A DNA stretch of 64,000 nucleotides from Aplysia californica (Eukaryota; Mollusca; Gastropoda; Aplysiida; Aplysiidae). The stretch is from NCBI RefSeq assembly GCF_000002075.1, contig NW_004797557.1, positions 626,321 to 690,320 on the forward strand, given 5' to 3'. The translations under genes were made by a program, and so were the position numbers. This document shows positions 1 through 11,451 of the stretch, in pieces; positions within the stretch are counted from its first letter, which is position 1; every line of letters starts with the position of its first letter. Under the pieces are notes generated by a model. The model made no database searches. It saw only the letters and a program-made list of their open reading frames with translations, and had not been told where the DNA came from.

Positions 1-70
1 CATTGGTGATTATGTATGTCTAATAATAATAATGACAACTGCAGTTTAGTGCATATCCCTGCTCTACAGC

Positions 71-1281
71 CAGGGTCGGTAAAAATAAAAAAAATCGATT
101 TTTTTTATTTAAATCAGATTTTTTTTATTTAAATCGGATTTTTTTTATTTTTTTTATTTTTTTAAAAATGTCGACACAGTTTGGGATTTTTGGTGGCTAA
201 AAGTATGTTCTTTTAGTGCAAAATGCATTGTCTTTATTTTAACTAATGATTAATTTAAGAAACTGCAATTTTAGAAAGCCTTAATCTGCTATATCAGTGA
301 ATTATGGCTACAGACAAAAAATGAAGAAAATGTCAGTCTAAAAGGAAGGGGGGGGGGGGGGGTAATTATGCATTGATAAACTTGCATTTTATTTTTATTA
401 CAGTGTGTGTGTGAGCACGCGCTTGTGTTTGTCTAAAAAGAAAAAGAAAATGCTAATTTCAATTATGAAAAAAAAGTAAATTGAATACTGTATTATTTTA
501 CTACTTACAGTGACAGGGAGGGAAGCAGACTTTTAAGCAATTTTAGTCTACTAAACCTTATATCTGTTTTATAAAACCAAGGAAAGGAATTCTGAATGTT
601 TGAAGACGTAAAAACAGAAAACATTTTTTTAAAGTGATTTAAATCACTGAGTTTTATTTTTTTAAATCAAGTTGATTAAATTTTTTTAATCAACTGATTT
701 AAATCGACCCTATTTAAATCAACCCAACCCTGGTTTTCAATTATGAAAAAAAGTAAATTGAGTACTGTATTATTTTACAGTGACAGGGGGGAAAGCAGAC
801 TTTTAAGCATGATTATATTAGTCTACTAAACCTTATATCCGTTTAAAATAAAACCAAGGAAAGGAATTCTGAAAGTTTAAATATGTAAAAACTGAATACA
901 TTTTTTTGAAAAGTGATTTAAATCACTGATTTTGATTTTTAAAATCAAATTGATTAAAAAATTTTAAAAATCAACTGATTTAAATCAACCCAGCTCTGAT
1001 TTCAATTATGGAAAAAAAAGTAAATTGAATACTGTATTATTTTACAGTGAAAGGGGGGAAATCAGACTTTTAAGCATGATTATATTAGTCTACTGAACCT
1101 TATATCTGTTTTATGAAACCAAGGAAAGGAATTCTGAATGTTGAAATGTGTAAAAACCGAATAAAAATAATTTTTAAAAAAAGTGATTTAAATCACTGAT
1201 TTTTATCAAAAAAATCAAGTTGATTTAAATCAAAAAAATCAACTGATTTAAATCAACCTGATTTAAATCAACCCAACCCTG
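71..1281. mobile_element. hAT-like non-autonomous element with internal tandem repeats
   Basis: The element opens with CAGGGTCGGT and closes with AACCCAACCCTG, so its ends are inverted (CAGGGTYGGK). It is flanked by a perfect 8-bp direct repeat TCTACAGC at 63-70 and 1282-1289. A CAGGG terminus with an 8-bp target duplication is characteristic of hAT elements. The interior is about three diverged tandem copies of a roughly 270-bp unit (about 450-735, 736-1000 and 1001-1275). Each copy holds an AT-rich core with a polyG run and ends in clusters of the palindrome GATTTAAATC. No transposase reading frame is visible, so it depended on enzyme supplied in trans. The family call rests on termini and TSD only. 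Confidence 0.72.
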
Positions 1282-1289
1282 TCTACAGC

Positions 1290-2400
1290 AAGCTCTATGA
1301 ACTTTATAATTATAATTACCCCAGCAGACCTTTTGGACATGGAAACATTCTCGACATCCCAGGAAGCATACAGTGCAAGCAGCTGATTAAGCCTAAGCTT
1401 AAAAATTGACAAGACTTTTCAGTCTACAGCTGGGTACTCATTTACATCTGGGCGTGGTGTACTAAGGAAAATTTGGGTAAAGTGCCTTTCCCAAGGAAAA
1501 AATGTCAGGGTCCCTCAAGGGTTTAAACTCATAACCATTTGCTTTGAGCCCAACAGCCCAACAACTAGACAAGCGACGCCATAGGATGTTATTTTTCACA
1601 GTAAGTAGTAATTTGTAGATCATGAAAACACAGCTGTTTTTAATTGATTTTAGAAACAGTAAAGTTCCTCAGTCAAAAAGTGGTCATGATGCTGTTAGCT
1701 TTTTTTAAATATACAAGACAATATGTGAGCTAACGATTAATCTAGATCTAGGTTTTTCTTATAAGTTGCCAACCAAAAAAAAAAGCTTTTTTTCTCAGAA
1801 TCTTTAAATTTTCGAGCATAGTATTAGTAGGCACAACTGAGAATTTTTTAATTACTGAACACTCACTGTCTCTGCTCAAAAAGAGTGCAATGTGGCTACC
1901 AAAAAAAAAAGCTTAAAATAGTACATTTTTTCCATTCTTGTGTCTCACTGTAAATAATATGAAAGTTTTGAAGACCAACAGGAATTTTTTTTTTGAGATA
2001 TTCATACGTCAGGTTCTTTTCAAGAGAAAACTACAGCAACTTTTAAAATTAAAACACTTTTAACTCATTTTGAGATTGTTACGTCTCAAACATAACACAA
2101 AACAAATACATCTTTAGACATGATATTGAGAGGAGAAAAGAACTGAAAACATTCTACATTATTTTGCACTATCTGCCTTTTCTCTGGAGTGACACCAAAG
2201 ACCAAAACATAAGTTTTGATGATTTCAAATTTAGAAAACAACAATCGCATGCAAATGCCGCACTGTCACTCACCTATAGTATATATCTAAAAATCAAAAG
2301 GAAAAGTTACTTATCAAATTTATACATTTTGTTACAGAGGACCTAAATGAGGTACCACAAAACAAAATTCAAAACCAAAGTATATAATATTTAGGCCTAC
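1290..2400. other. Non-coding stretch 3' of the visible LAMTOR2 exons
   Basis: AT-rich sequence with no convincing exon on either strand. The last coding exon of the minus-strand LAMTOR2-like gene is expected here or left of the window, because the exon at 2401-2490 ends in a good splice donor. I could not identify it. Confidence 0.4.
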
Positions 2401-3477
2401 CTTTGCCTTCAAAATTCCAAAATTCACACCATCTTTGGCACACAAGCAAAGCAATAAATTGGCAACTTTGGTGATGGCCACTTTTCCTTGCTGTTTTGAT
2501 GAAAAAAAGAAAGAAAATATTTATTTTTTTTTATTACAAAAGAAACAAAACAATGCAACATCATTTTCTTTATGTAAAATTATGATACAGTTGAACCTGT
2601 TCATAATGGTCACTAAAGATTTCAGTGAAATATGACCATTATAATAGACAGGTAACCACAAAGGATAGAGTGTTATGGTCACTTACTAGACTTGACAAAG
2701 TCAAGAAGGTTTAAAATCTGAAATTTTTTTCTTGACTCTATCTTTCCATTTCACATCCATCAAAATTATTATCATTTAATCATTAAGACTTCTTTGCATT
2801 GATTGAATGTTCTACTCAGTCTGAAGACAGGATGGCAGAAAAGCTTTGTAGCAAGTGACTGCTATGAGCAGGTTTTGTGGCCAACTTGTCAGGATAATGA
2901 CTGATTCTGACAGTACATGACATGGAACATTATGGACAGGTTAAAAATATAGCCAAAACGCAAGGGCATCACGTATCCGTGGCTGTTAGTACAGGTGACC
3001 ATTAAGGCAGGTTTTGAACGAAAAGATGACTTCTTCTATTTCACTCTTTAATATATATATTGCAACATCAGAAATCCTCTCAAATGCAGAGATCCATGGG
3101 AGGGGATCCAGGTGACACTCTCTCTGGCTGTGTGGTTCTTCTTGGATGATCTTTATAAGATGAATCCTGGCAAACACAATACATTCTTACTTCTAAAATT
3201 TAATCCTTATTAATTCAAAGATGCTCTACTTTCCAACAAATTAAATCCACTTCACGTTCTTCAAAGTCAGTAATACGTTATATTTTATTATCAAGTAACG
3301 ACTACAATTCATACCTCACACTCAACCAAAACACAATCCAGCTTGCTATCATCCAAGGAAATCTGGCCACTTCTCTGAAAAGATGCCCATATATTGCTAG
3401 CAATAGCTCCCGAGGCTGAAGCGTCTTTGTCGCCAAACCCAGAAAATGCCAACAATGAGCCCTCACTGTTCAACAGC
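2401..3477 (-). CDS. LAMTOR2: LAMTOR2-like Ragulator subunit (roadblock fold), partial, two internal exons
   Basis: LAMTOR2 (p14) is a roadblock-domain subunit of the lysosomal Ragulator complex that anchors Rag GTPases and mTORC1/MAPK signalling. Two minus-strand exons are visible. Exon A (3477 down to 3315) follows an acceptor TTACAG and reads [18 protein letters not shown], then [14 protein letters not shown], ending VLVECE before a GTATG donor. Exon B (2490 down to 2401) follows AAAACAG and reads [16 protein letters not shown], then NFGILKAK, before GTAGGC. The junction is phase 0. Human LAMTOR2 has [27 protein letters not shown] and GRVAITRVANLLL in the same order, so the assignment is strong although the copy is divergent. 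The C-terminal exon (human QALVQYLEEPL region) was not found. For the N-terminus, a candidate 41-bp exon at 3591-3551 reads MATPLENWSRVEV and joins in the right phase to a GTAAGT donor, but it does not resemble the human N-terminus (MLRPKALTQVLS), so I hold it weakly. The single intron between exons A and B carries a MITE. Confidence 0.8.
2588..3019. mobile_element. CAGTTGAACCTG-family MITE (pogo/Tigger-like) in LAMTOR2 intron
   Basis: The left end CAGTTGAACCTG is preceded by TA and followed by a TCATAATGGTCAC motif. The right end is the inverse (TGACCATTAAGGCAGGTTTTGAAC). The same termini recur in this window near 28468-28922, 44827-45642 and 63922 to the window edge. CAGT-type ends next to TA and no coding capacity suggest a Tc1/mariner pogo-like MITE. 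The superfamily is inferred from the ends alone. Confidence 0.5.
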
Positions 3478-5117
3478 CTGTAACAAGAGAAGCAGATCCT
3501 TTTTATTTGAATCTCTTCAATTTGTAATGAAGGTCATCCACATGACTTACCTCACTTCTACCCTTGACCAATTTTCCAAAGGGGTAGCCATCTTTGGAGA
3601 ACTGGCACTGTGTTCGTTTGGTTTGTGCGATGCTCATAGGTGCTCAATCGGGAAATTCCTAAGTGATTGTTTTACAAGTGTGTGTTTACAGGATGTGAAA
3701 ATATTGAACAGTGTACAAATTGCAGCTAATTCCAGTTTTCCGTGGGACAGCCCTCGTATTTTAGGCCTACTTTGTAGGTAAAGCTCCTCTTGGGGACATA
3801 ACCAGAATGTGCATGCTTCATCACTAGGCTGCATAAAAAACTACAAAGCAACAAGTTATAATCATGGATGGGAAAAAATTGTTGGTCAGTCGGGAAGAGG
3901 AAGAAGAAGAAAAAAAAACAACCTTCCATTCGGCCATCAGAACTTCAAACAATGAAAGGTAGAGCTTGACATTTAACACACTATGTTTTATTTAGCACAG
4001 GCACTAATCGCAAAGCGGAGTTTTATTTAGCACTGGCCTAATCGCAACGCAGCTTTGCAAATAGATTCTAGGCACTTCCATAAAACATTTTTTTCGGACC
4101 CGAGTCTGAATAGATAAAACCCATGTTCAGACTCGAGTCCGAATACAGCTGGCCTTTGCATTTATGTTGTGTTTCCTCCTCCCCCCCCCCCCCCCCCCGC
4201 CTATGAGCATACAATAGTGGTAGTAGTAGATCTAGATCTAGATACGGATCGCTGCGTTTCTGCTTGGGTGCGTAACCCCCGGTCTCCCGCTTTGTTTTGG
4301 ATAAGAACAGCGAAAACAAGGTCACTTTCTGAGATCATGCATAGAATGCAGCTTATTTCCCTTTTGTTTTGGAGGTTCCTGTCAACACACGCGGTTCTCC
4401 GGTGTCGGAAAATTTTGCCCCTTCATTTTGATTGTTTTCGTAACCGGTATCGGTGAATTTACTGAGTGCTTGAGTAGTCGATTATTTAGCATATCTAGTT
4501 AATCTAGCTCTAATGTATCGTAGAATGTATCCCCCTACTATCGCAGGCTGCTTCTTAATGCCCAGGAACATGCCAGATAGGGTTGAGCACCGGTGCAGAC
4601 AAAATTTGTTCTGTCCGTTTAAGTGCGCAATATCGCCTTTTTTGCTATTTGGCATTGATAGTGTGGCTTCTAAGCCCTTTGGTTGTTTTACTTTAAATTT
4701 CTTTATGACCTGCGTTGCGCACTGAAACAGACTGTTTTCATTCCGTTTGGATGCATTATATTGCCATTAGAAGATGATCAGAATGTATTCATGTCAAAAT
4801 GAATTAACATGGAAATTTAATCTCCAAAATGTTCAATTTCTTCTTTTCACATCTTTTTCTTCTTCTTTTTTGTCCTTTTCCTTTAAGAATACTAGTTTAG
4901 GTCCTGTAGAGTCTAATTCTTGTTTTCTCCTTTCACCTGCTTGTATCCACAGCATCTTTCTTTTTATCCATTATCAAAACACATACATACAAGGAAATCT
5001 CCAGTTAGGGGCGCACAGCTCCCAAAAAGAACACGCCTCATTGACCTTGGCCTTCCGTTCCCAGCAGTTCAGGAACTTTTTGCAAGGAAAAGAAGACAAG
5101 GCCAGGATAGAGAAAGG
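3478..5117. other. Upstream region of LAMTOR2-like gene, no confident exon
   Basis: Apart from the weak first-exon candidate at 3551-3591 I see no supported gene. It contains two near-identical roughly 37-bp direct repeats (about 3982-4018 and 4020-4055, each with TTTTATTTAGCAC), a polyC tract at about 4181-4198, and short TAGATC runs at 4229-4245. Confidence 0.4.
4095..4141. repeat. Short hairpin (inverted repeat)
   Basis: The arms CGGACCCGAGTCTGAA (4095-4110) and TTCAGACTCGAGTCCG (4126-4141) pair with one mismatch around a 15-base loop. There is no T-run after it that would suggest a terminator, and the origin is unknown. Confidence 0.6.
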
Positions 5118-5472
5118 CACTCCTGTACAATAGCGGTCCCGTTAGATTTAGCACTAAAGCACACAAGCAAAGACTACTGGATATCGATACTGATTTTAAT
5201 ATTCGGTATCGATGTTTTATCACAGTAGATCTAGAAGCCTACAAAATGGGTAATAAAATTTCACTTGTAAAGTATTTAACCAGGCAAGGTGGGTTTCAGG
5301 GGACCATAATTTGATGTTTAGCAATTAGGTTTGATTGGTTATCTCTCTATAGGCCTATTGGCACGCGCATCAAAATCAAAAAGTAATCGTTTAGAACCAG
5401 AAGTAATCGTTGGTTGGGTCAAAACGAGTATCCCTAAATCAAAATGGGACCGCAATTGTACAGGAGTGCCTA
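5118..5472. mobile_element. Small MITE with GGCACTCCTGTACAAT ends
   Basis: The left end GGCACTCCTGTACAATAGCG is mirrored at the right (CGCAATTGTACAGGAGTGCC), giving terminal inverted repeats of about 25 bp with one mismatch. The flanks read TAGAGAAA on the left and TAGAGAAT on the right, a 7/8 match that would be an 8-bp target duplication. About 355 bp with no coding capacity. The 8-bp duplication suggests a hAT-like origin, which is an inference. Confidence 0.6.
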
Positions 5473-5500
5473 GAGAATGTGCTACACCGTAGAGAGAGGA

Positions 5501-5860
5501 AGGCAGAGAAGGAGATGGGAGGACAACATTAAAGAGTGGACAGGAAAGACGATGGGTGACAATCTGAGGAGAGCAGAGGACAAAAATAGATGGCGAGAGC
5601 TGGTTTTCCAATGCAGTGGTGCCCCAACGGTTGCCCCAACCACGGGATAGAAGAAGCCTAGAGAAAGATGAAAAGTGTCGCAAAAGAGCTGTCTATATCT
5701 AGATCTAGATCTAGAGCTGTAAACAACTAAACATGGTACTATTGTGCACTCAACCAGACAATATGTTGCACCAAAACAGACACCTTGCGCATCATCCAGA
5801 CACACGTTACCAAACAAACACCACCACAACATATAGGAATTTTATACTGCTGGATTTTGT
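5501..5860 (+). mobile_element. 5'-truncated LINE 3' end (AAG-tailed, RTE-like) within a 25-bp direct repeat
   Basis: From about 5497 one frame reads GRQRRRWEDNIKEWTG, then RRAEDKNRWRELVFQCSG, and ends APTVAPTTG followed by TAG, AAG, AAG. This is the basic C-terminal end of a LINE ORF2 protein, in which the stop codon runs straight into an AAG tail. A perfect 25-bp direct repeat lies at 5476-5500 and 5861-5885 and looks like the TSD. The bracketed segment also holds about 195 bp beyond the LINE end, including TAGATC repeats, so a second event or a transduced segment is possible. A second copy of the same LINE end is at 9337. Confidence 0.65.
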
Positions 5861-5941
5861 AATGTGCTACACCGTAGAGAGAGGAACGCTTTTTAACTTC
5901 TGGAGAAAAAATTATGAAGATCGTTTATGGTATAGCGCAGT

Positions 5942-6030
5942 ACCAGAATAACTCTAGAAAATCTAGATATCTAGATCTAGATCTAGATCTAGTAGATCTA
6001 AATCTAGATTTTTCTAGATCTACATCATCA
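5942..6030. repeat. TAGATC/TCTAGA simple-repeat cluster
   Basis: Tandem and interrupted copies of the self-complementary hexamer series (TCTAGA, AGATCT). The same motif is seen at 5696-5715 and, far more extensively, at 14155-14600. Confidence 0.7.
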
Positions 6031-6055
6031 GAGTAGATCTAGTTTTATAATGTAA

Positions 6056-7444
6056 ATGTCAAGCGCCATTTGCCGATCAGCGCGGTCTTAAGATCATGGC
6101 GCAGAACCATATGACGATCCGCAGAAAGCGCGGCCATTTCGAGATGGGCGCGACGCGCCATCACACACAAACAAACGACTTTGCAAAGTTCACAAACAAA
6201 ACTCCGCAGAATTGCACAATCGTTTGTTTGTTTGTGTGTGTGTGTGTGTGTGTGTCTGTGTGTGTGCGTGTGTTTGTATTTGTATGTTGTTTTAGCGTGT
6301 GCATGTTGTGGTGTGAAGTGACTTTTATCTATCTTGTGTATATATAACAAAAGATATACCATAACAAAAGGAAGTGGCTATTCTCATCCAGGGTGAGAAT
6401 AGAAATACGATCGACCTCTCACCCCGGGTGAGACTTGCGACCATAGGCTATTCTCACCCGGTTTGAAACAAGACCTGTTTTTCCTAATTTCGGAATACTT
6501 TCTATCGATGTGGATGATCAAATGGATAAAGTAAAGGCAAAGAAAAGGTTACGTTATAGCACAAAAGTAAGCTAATTTTATCGACTACAAAGATGCTATG
6601 GCTATTTCACTTTTCGAATCGAGCTGAACAACGGGGGTCGCCATTTTGTTTTGCCCGGAAGTTCTCGCAAGATCTACTCCTCCCCTCTTCTCTCTCTCTG
6701 TCTCTTTCTGAATACTGTCTATCGGTGTGGACGATCAAATTGACCAAAACAGAGTTAAAAAATGATGTTAAAACACAAAAGTAAATTAATTTGGTTGTCT
6801 ACAAAGATGCTACGGCTATTTAGCTATTTAACTTTTCGAATCGAGCCGAACTACGTGGGTCGCCATTTTGTTTTGATCGGAAGTTCTCGCGCTACTCCTC
6901 TCTCTCTCTTTCTCTCTCTCCACTGCCCACAGACAAAATTGTACGCTTTTAGTAGGCTACAGTTGTAATGGAACGTTTGTTCACGGCACAGAATTCTACA
7001 ATTTTTCTGTTATCACAGTGTAGAATTCTGTGGTTTAGGGTGAATGCAAAATTTGTTGGCCTAGATCTAGGCTATACGGTGAACGCGCACCGGGTGAGAA
7101 TAGCCAAAAGACTCGCCTGCACTATTCTCATCCCGGGTGAGAATAGAGGTGGCCATAACAAAAACCTCTCTCTCCCTCTCCCTCTTTCTTTGCCACTCTC
7201 GCCTCCAGATCTATGAGTGTGTAGGGGCCTAAATTGTAGAGATATCTATGTGTTTGTGTGTGTTTCCAAGCGATCAGCAGATGGCGCAGCGCAATTCTTG
7301 CTTGCTTTGCACAATCTTAAGATCGCGCAGCTCTATTCATTTTCGAAAATAATCCGTAGATGGCCGCGCTCTCTGCGGATCGTCATATAGTTCTGCGCCA
7401 TCTTAAGATCACGCTGATCGGAAAATGGCGCTTGTTGACTTTGA
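6056..7444. mobile_element. Compound inverted-repeat (foldback-like) element
   Basis: The outer arms, about 90 bp, are near 6060-6150 and 7345-7440. Both hold GCGCCATTT, GATCAGCG, TCTTAAGAT, GGCGCAGAA and ATGACGATCCGCAGA in inverted order. Inside is a second palindromic pair, GGCTATTCTCACCCGG at about 6447 and its inverse at about 7088-7103, and self-palindromic copies of CTATTCTCA..GGGTGAGAATAG at 6379-6405 and 7120-7146. The core holds a tandem duplication of roughly 220 bp (about 6482-6700 and 6703-6905) with GAATCGAGCCGAAC and GGTCGCCATTTTG. TSDs were not resolved and no transposase is visible. Confidence 0.6.
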
Positions 7445-7455
7445 CATAAAAACAC

Positions 7456-8530
7456 GGTGGGTTCACCAAATCAAAGTTAGTTCCGGCCAACAAAACTAAG
7501 CTAACAGCACCGCTACTTCTACGCAAAAAGACACGCTGAAGATGTCAACTACTGATCATCTGAAATTTCTGATGAATGTTCTACTCACAAAGTACTTTCA
7601 ACACCTCCTGTGTTTGCCTGACTCAGAACCTCCGAAAGTGCTCGAGGTTTCAACATCTTGGTGTCCTTTTTTTTATCAAACTCAAACGACCCTTTATCAA
7701 ACTCTACTGTTCAGAATTTTTTATTTAATCCCAGGCTTTGCCTTGCGTTCAAGCTTGAGATAGCTACGCCTGTCACCAGTACCTCTTTACTCTACACTTC
7801 AGGTCCGACTCGGGTGAGAGTAAATAAATTTTAATTATGAAGACTATAAAAAGCCTATTGTTGAACTACTGAACCCAGTGAACTGTGTGTTGTTTTGATT
7901 TACCCGGAAGCACCTGATACAACTCCCAGATTTCTACATCAGAAGAGCTAAAAACTAAAAACTAAAAACCAAACGTTGAAATATCGGCGTAAAAATTACG
8001 GAGATAATATTATTAGCCTTGGCCAAGGAGCTTAAAACAAGCCTCCTTGTATAAGGCCCTCTCAAGGAAGCTACAGTAATGGAGGATGCTCTGTGGGCGG
8101 CACCGCACGCCTGATAGGAGCCCTCTCTCGCAGTGGAACTATGGTCTACCTGCACTGCACGACTGCCCGACTCACGCACTAAAAGAGAGAAGGTTTCATA
8201 ATCCGAGGTCCTTGTAGTCAGTAAAAATGCCTTCCACCTGTGTTGTGTTTAAGTGTAAGAACCTAAGCTTACCAGCTTACTGAGGAAGCCTAGGTAAGAA
8301 CCGACATGATGCTGCAGTGGACAGACGTTTTCACAGAGGTGTTATTTTCCTTTTTAAAAAAATCTAAATGAAAGTGTTTTTATGCCCCCAGCGACACAAT
8401 TTGGATCATTAACATTTATTATAAGAGGCTGGCTCCGGCATACCTGCGCAGGCCAACCCGGGCTGAAAGGGATACAACACCCCAGTAGAAAGACAGAGAT
8501 ACTTGATTTTAAAAAATATTTTTTAATTCT
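7456..8530. other. Non-coding sequence left of the assembly gap
   Basis: No exon with both splice sites and no repeat with readable ends was recognised here. Confidence 0.35.
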
Positions 8531-8893
8531 TNNNNNNNNNNNNNNNNNNNNNNNNNNNNNNNNNNNNNNNNNNNNNNNNNNNNNNNNNNNNNNNNNNNNN
8601 NNNNNNNNNNNNNNNNNNNNNNNNNNNNNNNNNNNNNNNNNNNNNNNNNNNNNNNNNNNNNNNNNNNNNNNNNNNNNNNNNNNNNNNNNNNNNNNNNNNN
8701 NNNNNNNNNNNNNNNNNNNNNNNNNNNNNNNNNNNNNNNNNNNNNNNNNNNNNNNNNNNNNNNNNNNNNNNNNNNNNNNNNNNNNNNNNNNNNNNNNNNN
8801 NNNNNNNNNNNNNNNNNNNNNNNNNNNNNNNNNNNNNNNNNNNNNNNNNNNNNNNNNNNNNNNNNNNNNNNNNNNNNNNNNNNNNNNNNNNNN
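8531..8893. other. Assembly gap (N run)
   Basis: 363 unknown bases. Two reading frames that cross it are artefacts of translating N. Confidence 0.99.
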
Positions 8894-9336
8894 ATATATA
8901 TACATATTATACATTTTAATTAAAGTATATTATATTGCTTTCCATTGTGTGTGCAAATTAGATGCTATGCGCAGCAGACCTTTATTTTGACGGGACAAAA
9001 TCTAAAGTCTATGTTTCTACATGTATCTTGTTTTCACATAATATTTACTTATCATACACACCTATATATTAGACCCTAAGTGCATTGAGTTCAATCAGCC
9101 AGTCAGACTTATTTTATGTTATTAGAAGCCCATTCATCTCCTAATTACTTTTAGACTACTATTGTCTAAATGTAGACATCGAGAGGCTCCATTAAAATAC
9201 ATGTATGCAATCAATACCCAACAACCAACAACAATAACGATGAATATCTTCTATGTTAAAGAAGCACCAAACCATATATCAGATGAGGAGAGAGGGTAGG
9301 GGGGGGGGTGATAAAAGTTTGAGTCTTGTTTGATAG

Positions 9337-9461
9337 GACAAAAATAGATGGCGAGAGCTGGTTTTCCAATGCAGTGGTGCCCCAACGGTTGCCCCAACCA
9401 CGGGATAGAAGAAGAAGAAGAAGAAGAAGAAGAAGAAGAAGAAGAAGAAGAAGAAGAAGAA
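9337..9461 (+). mobile_element. LINE 3' end with (AAG)n tail, second copy
   Basis: The stretch GACAAAAATAGATGGCGAGA through ACCACGGGATAG is nearly identical to 5577-5650 and encodes the same LINE C-terminus, NRWRELVFQCSGAPTVAPTTG followed by TAG. Here the tail is a full (AAG)n array of roughly 54 bp. The copy is heavily 5'-truncated, to about 70 bp of coding sequence. Such 3'-only copies with a microsatellite tail are typical of target-primed reverse transcription. Confidence 0.72.
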
Positions 9462-10422
9462 TCTTCACCCAAGATCCCACAATCAATAATTCCCTTTACA
9501 CTTAAGATTCTGCTGTTAAAAAATAAACCGAACGAAGCAACAACAAATTTTACTACGCAAGAGTCATCACTAAGATAAATTATCCCCCTCTGTAGTGTAA
9601 TAAGGGACTAAAAACGCTGCTCTCCATAATACCATACTTTAATTAACAAAAAAACATCCACGCTCATACATGCGATCACACCTCCGCTCAAAACCTCGAT
9701 GCCAAGGATTACAAGACATGTCCTAGTCTAGAAACAGTGGGCACAAAGGTATTTCAGTTTCAGTCGATTTGGGACCATGGCCAGGACATTCATGATATGT
9801 AGACAGAGGATAACCATGTCCATCAAATTATCACCATGAACGGCTGCTGGGTGATCGCTTCATTAATAAGGACGGAGGAACGCAACGACACGTAAGCTAA
9901 CAAAGACTGTACTGTTCCTGTATCAATAATAGTAAGTTTTGATCTCATTCTAAAAGTCCAAAGGTGCTGTTATCTCTTTTTTTTAATATTTGAAATCATT
10001 GTGCGCTCCACTTTGTGAAAAACTGGAAACAAAATTATTGTAATCAATAATAATATTTATAGACCAAGACGCACTGTTAGCAATCAGATAAAGCTGGCAT
10101 TGGCCCTCTTTTGTGTTCGCTATTCCTTACACATAAAGTTAGTTATGGCACATGCCTAGAATCATACAATCATATCTTAAATTCAGTTTAAAAGTATATT
10201 ATTATCCATTTCTTATAATTAAATTCAGCATCTTGAAAAATTATCTTTATAATTTGATATGTTTGATAATTTTATGTTACTCAGACACGTTTTCTTCTTA
10301 TTTTACACATCTTCTTGATTTTTAAACTACAACATAAAACTCTTAAATAATTGAACTGTCCGTATCACACCCAGAATTTATCTTTTTTTTTCTCCCTGTC
10401 ATTATCCGTCAGCCCGTCAGTT

Positions 10423-10425
<3 letters not shown>
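9462..10425. other. Non-coding AT-rich sequence
   Basis: No supported exon or element ends. It ends at the CT microsatellite. Confidence 0.35.

Positions 10426-10508
<83 letters not shown>
10426..10508. repeat. (CT)n microsatellite
   Basis: About 80 bp of nearly pure CT dinucleotide. The serine/leucine and arginine/glutamate reading frames across it are artefacts. Confidence 0.95.
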
Positions 10509-10511
<3 letters not shown>

Positions 10512-10567
10512 GCCTGTCTGCCTATCTGCTTCGTCCCTTCCCAAGGCCCACCCCTCCTCTTTAATCC

Positions 10568-10965
10568 CAGCCCCATCCTCTCTTCCTTGTGTGCATTCCC
10601 CCACCCCGCCCACCCCCACAACGTGGCCCAGCCCGATAAGATTCTATAAAGAGAAACGCCACAATTCGTGATTTAGCCCACAGTCGGCGGCCATATTTGA
10701 TCCCCACCGCGGCGTACTGCTTGTGGCGCCGCGAAGAGAGAGAGGAGGCTCCATTAGTTCTAAACTTCTTGTCCCAGCCCCATCCCGTCTTCCTTGCGTG
10801 CATTCCCCCCACCCCGCCCACCTCCACAACGTGGCCCAGCCCTATAAGATTCTATAAAAAGAACAACGCAGTTCGCGAATTTAGTCCATAGTCGGCGGCC
10901 ATATTTACTCCCCACCTCGGCATGCCGCTCGTGGCCCCGCGAAGAGAGAGAGGAGGCTCCATTAA
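10568..10965. repeat. Tandem duplication, about 207-bp period
   Basis: Two adjacent copies (about 10568-10760 and 10775-10965) share CAGCCCCATCC, ACAACGTGGCCCAGCCC, TAAGATTCTATAAA, AGTCGGCGGCCATATTT and CGCGAAGAGAGAGAGGAGGC, with scattered differences. The unit is GC-richer than its surroundings. No coding role is visible. Confidence 0.75.
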
Positions 10966-11371
10966 ATTTGTTTTAAGCTCCTATATTGGGCCCTGTTAAT
11001 ACGCACCTCGCTTCACAAGAAATAGGGCCTAAAGCTGTTGGCCTAGGGCCTATGTGCTGTGTACATGTTGTTTGGGTTGCAAATGAGAACAAGGACTATA
11101 GACTTCAAAGCTGCATTGTCACTGAGATTTGATAGCTATTAACTGAATCTAATAAAGAGGACCAGTCACAATTAACGCTTCTGTGTTTATAAAATTAAAG
11201 CGGAATAATAACCATAAGTGAAAGATGTCAGTGTCAGCTTTTTGTGAGACAATCGGTTGCTTTGACCATATGAGAGAGAAAAACAAATAATCTTATCTTA
11301 AAAATGAAAGCGTATCTCTTGGCAAGTTGGCACCGATGCAATAATCGCGCTCTTAACGTAAGTGTTCCCGA
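10966..11371. other. Non-coding sequence
   Basis: Nothing recognised between the tandem duplication and the LINE tail microsatellite. Confidence 0.35.
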
Positions 11372-11394
11372 TCATCATCATCATCATCATCATT

Positions 11395-11451
<57 letters not shown>

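Noticed and set aside
2986-3177. Minus-strand frame with an acceptor ([17 protein letters not shown]..) between the LAMTOR2 exons
   Set aside because: LAMTOR2 exons join in phase 0 without it, its start overlaps a MITE end, and no family resemblance was seen.
8354-8990. Frames of about 190-200 codons across the N run
   Set aside because: Most codons are N; artefact of the assembly gap.
10351-10671. Ser/Leu and Arg/Glu frames over the CT repeat
   Set aside because: Low-complexity microsatellite translation; the same holds for 18616-18961, 26109-26525 and 11298-11625.
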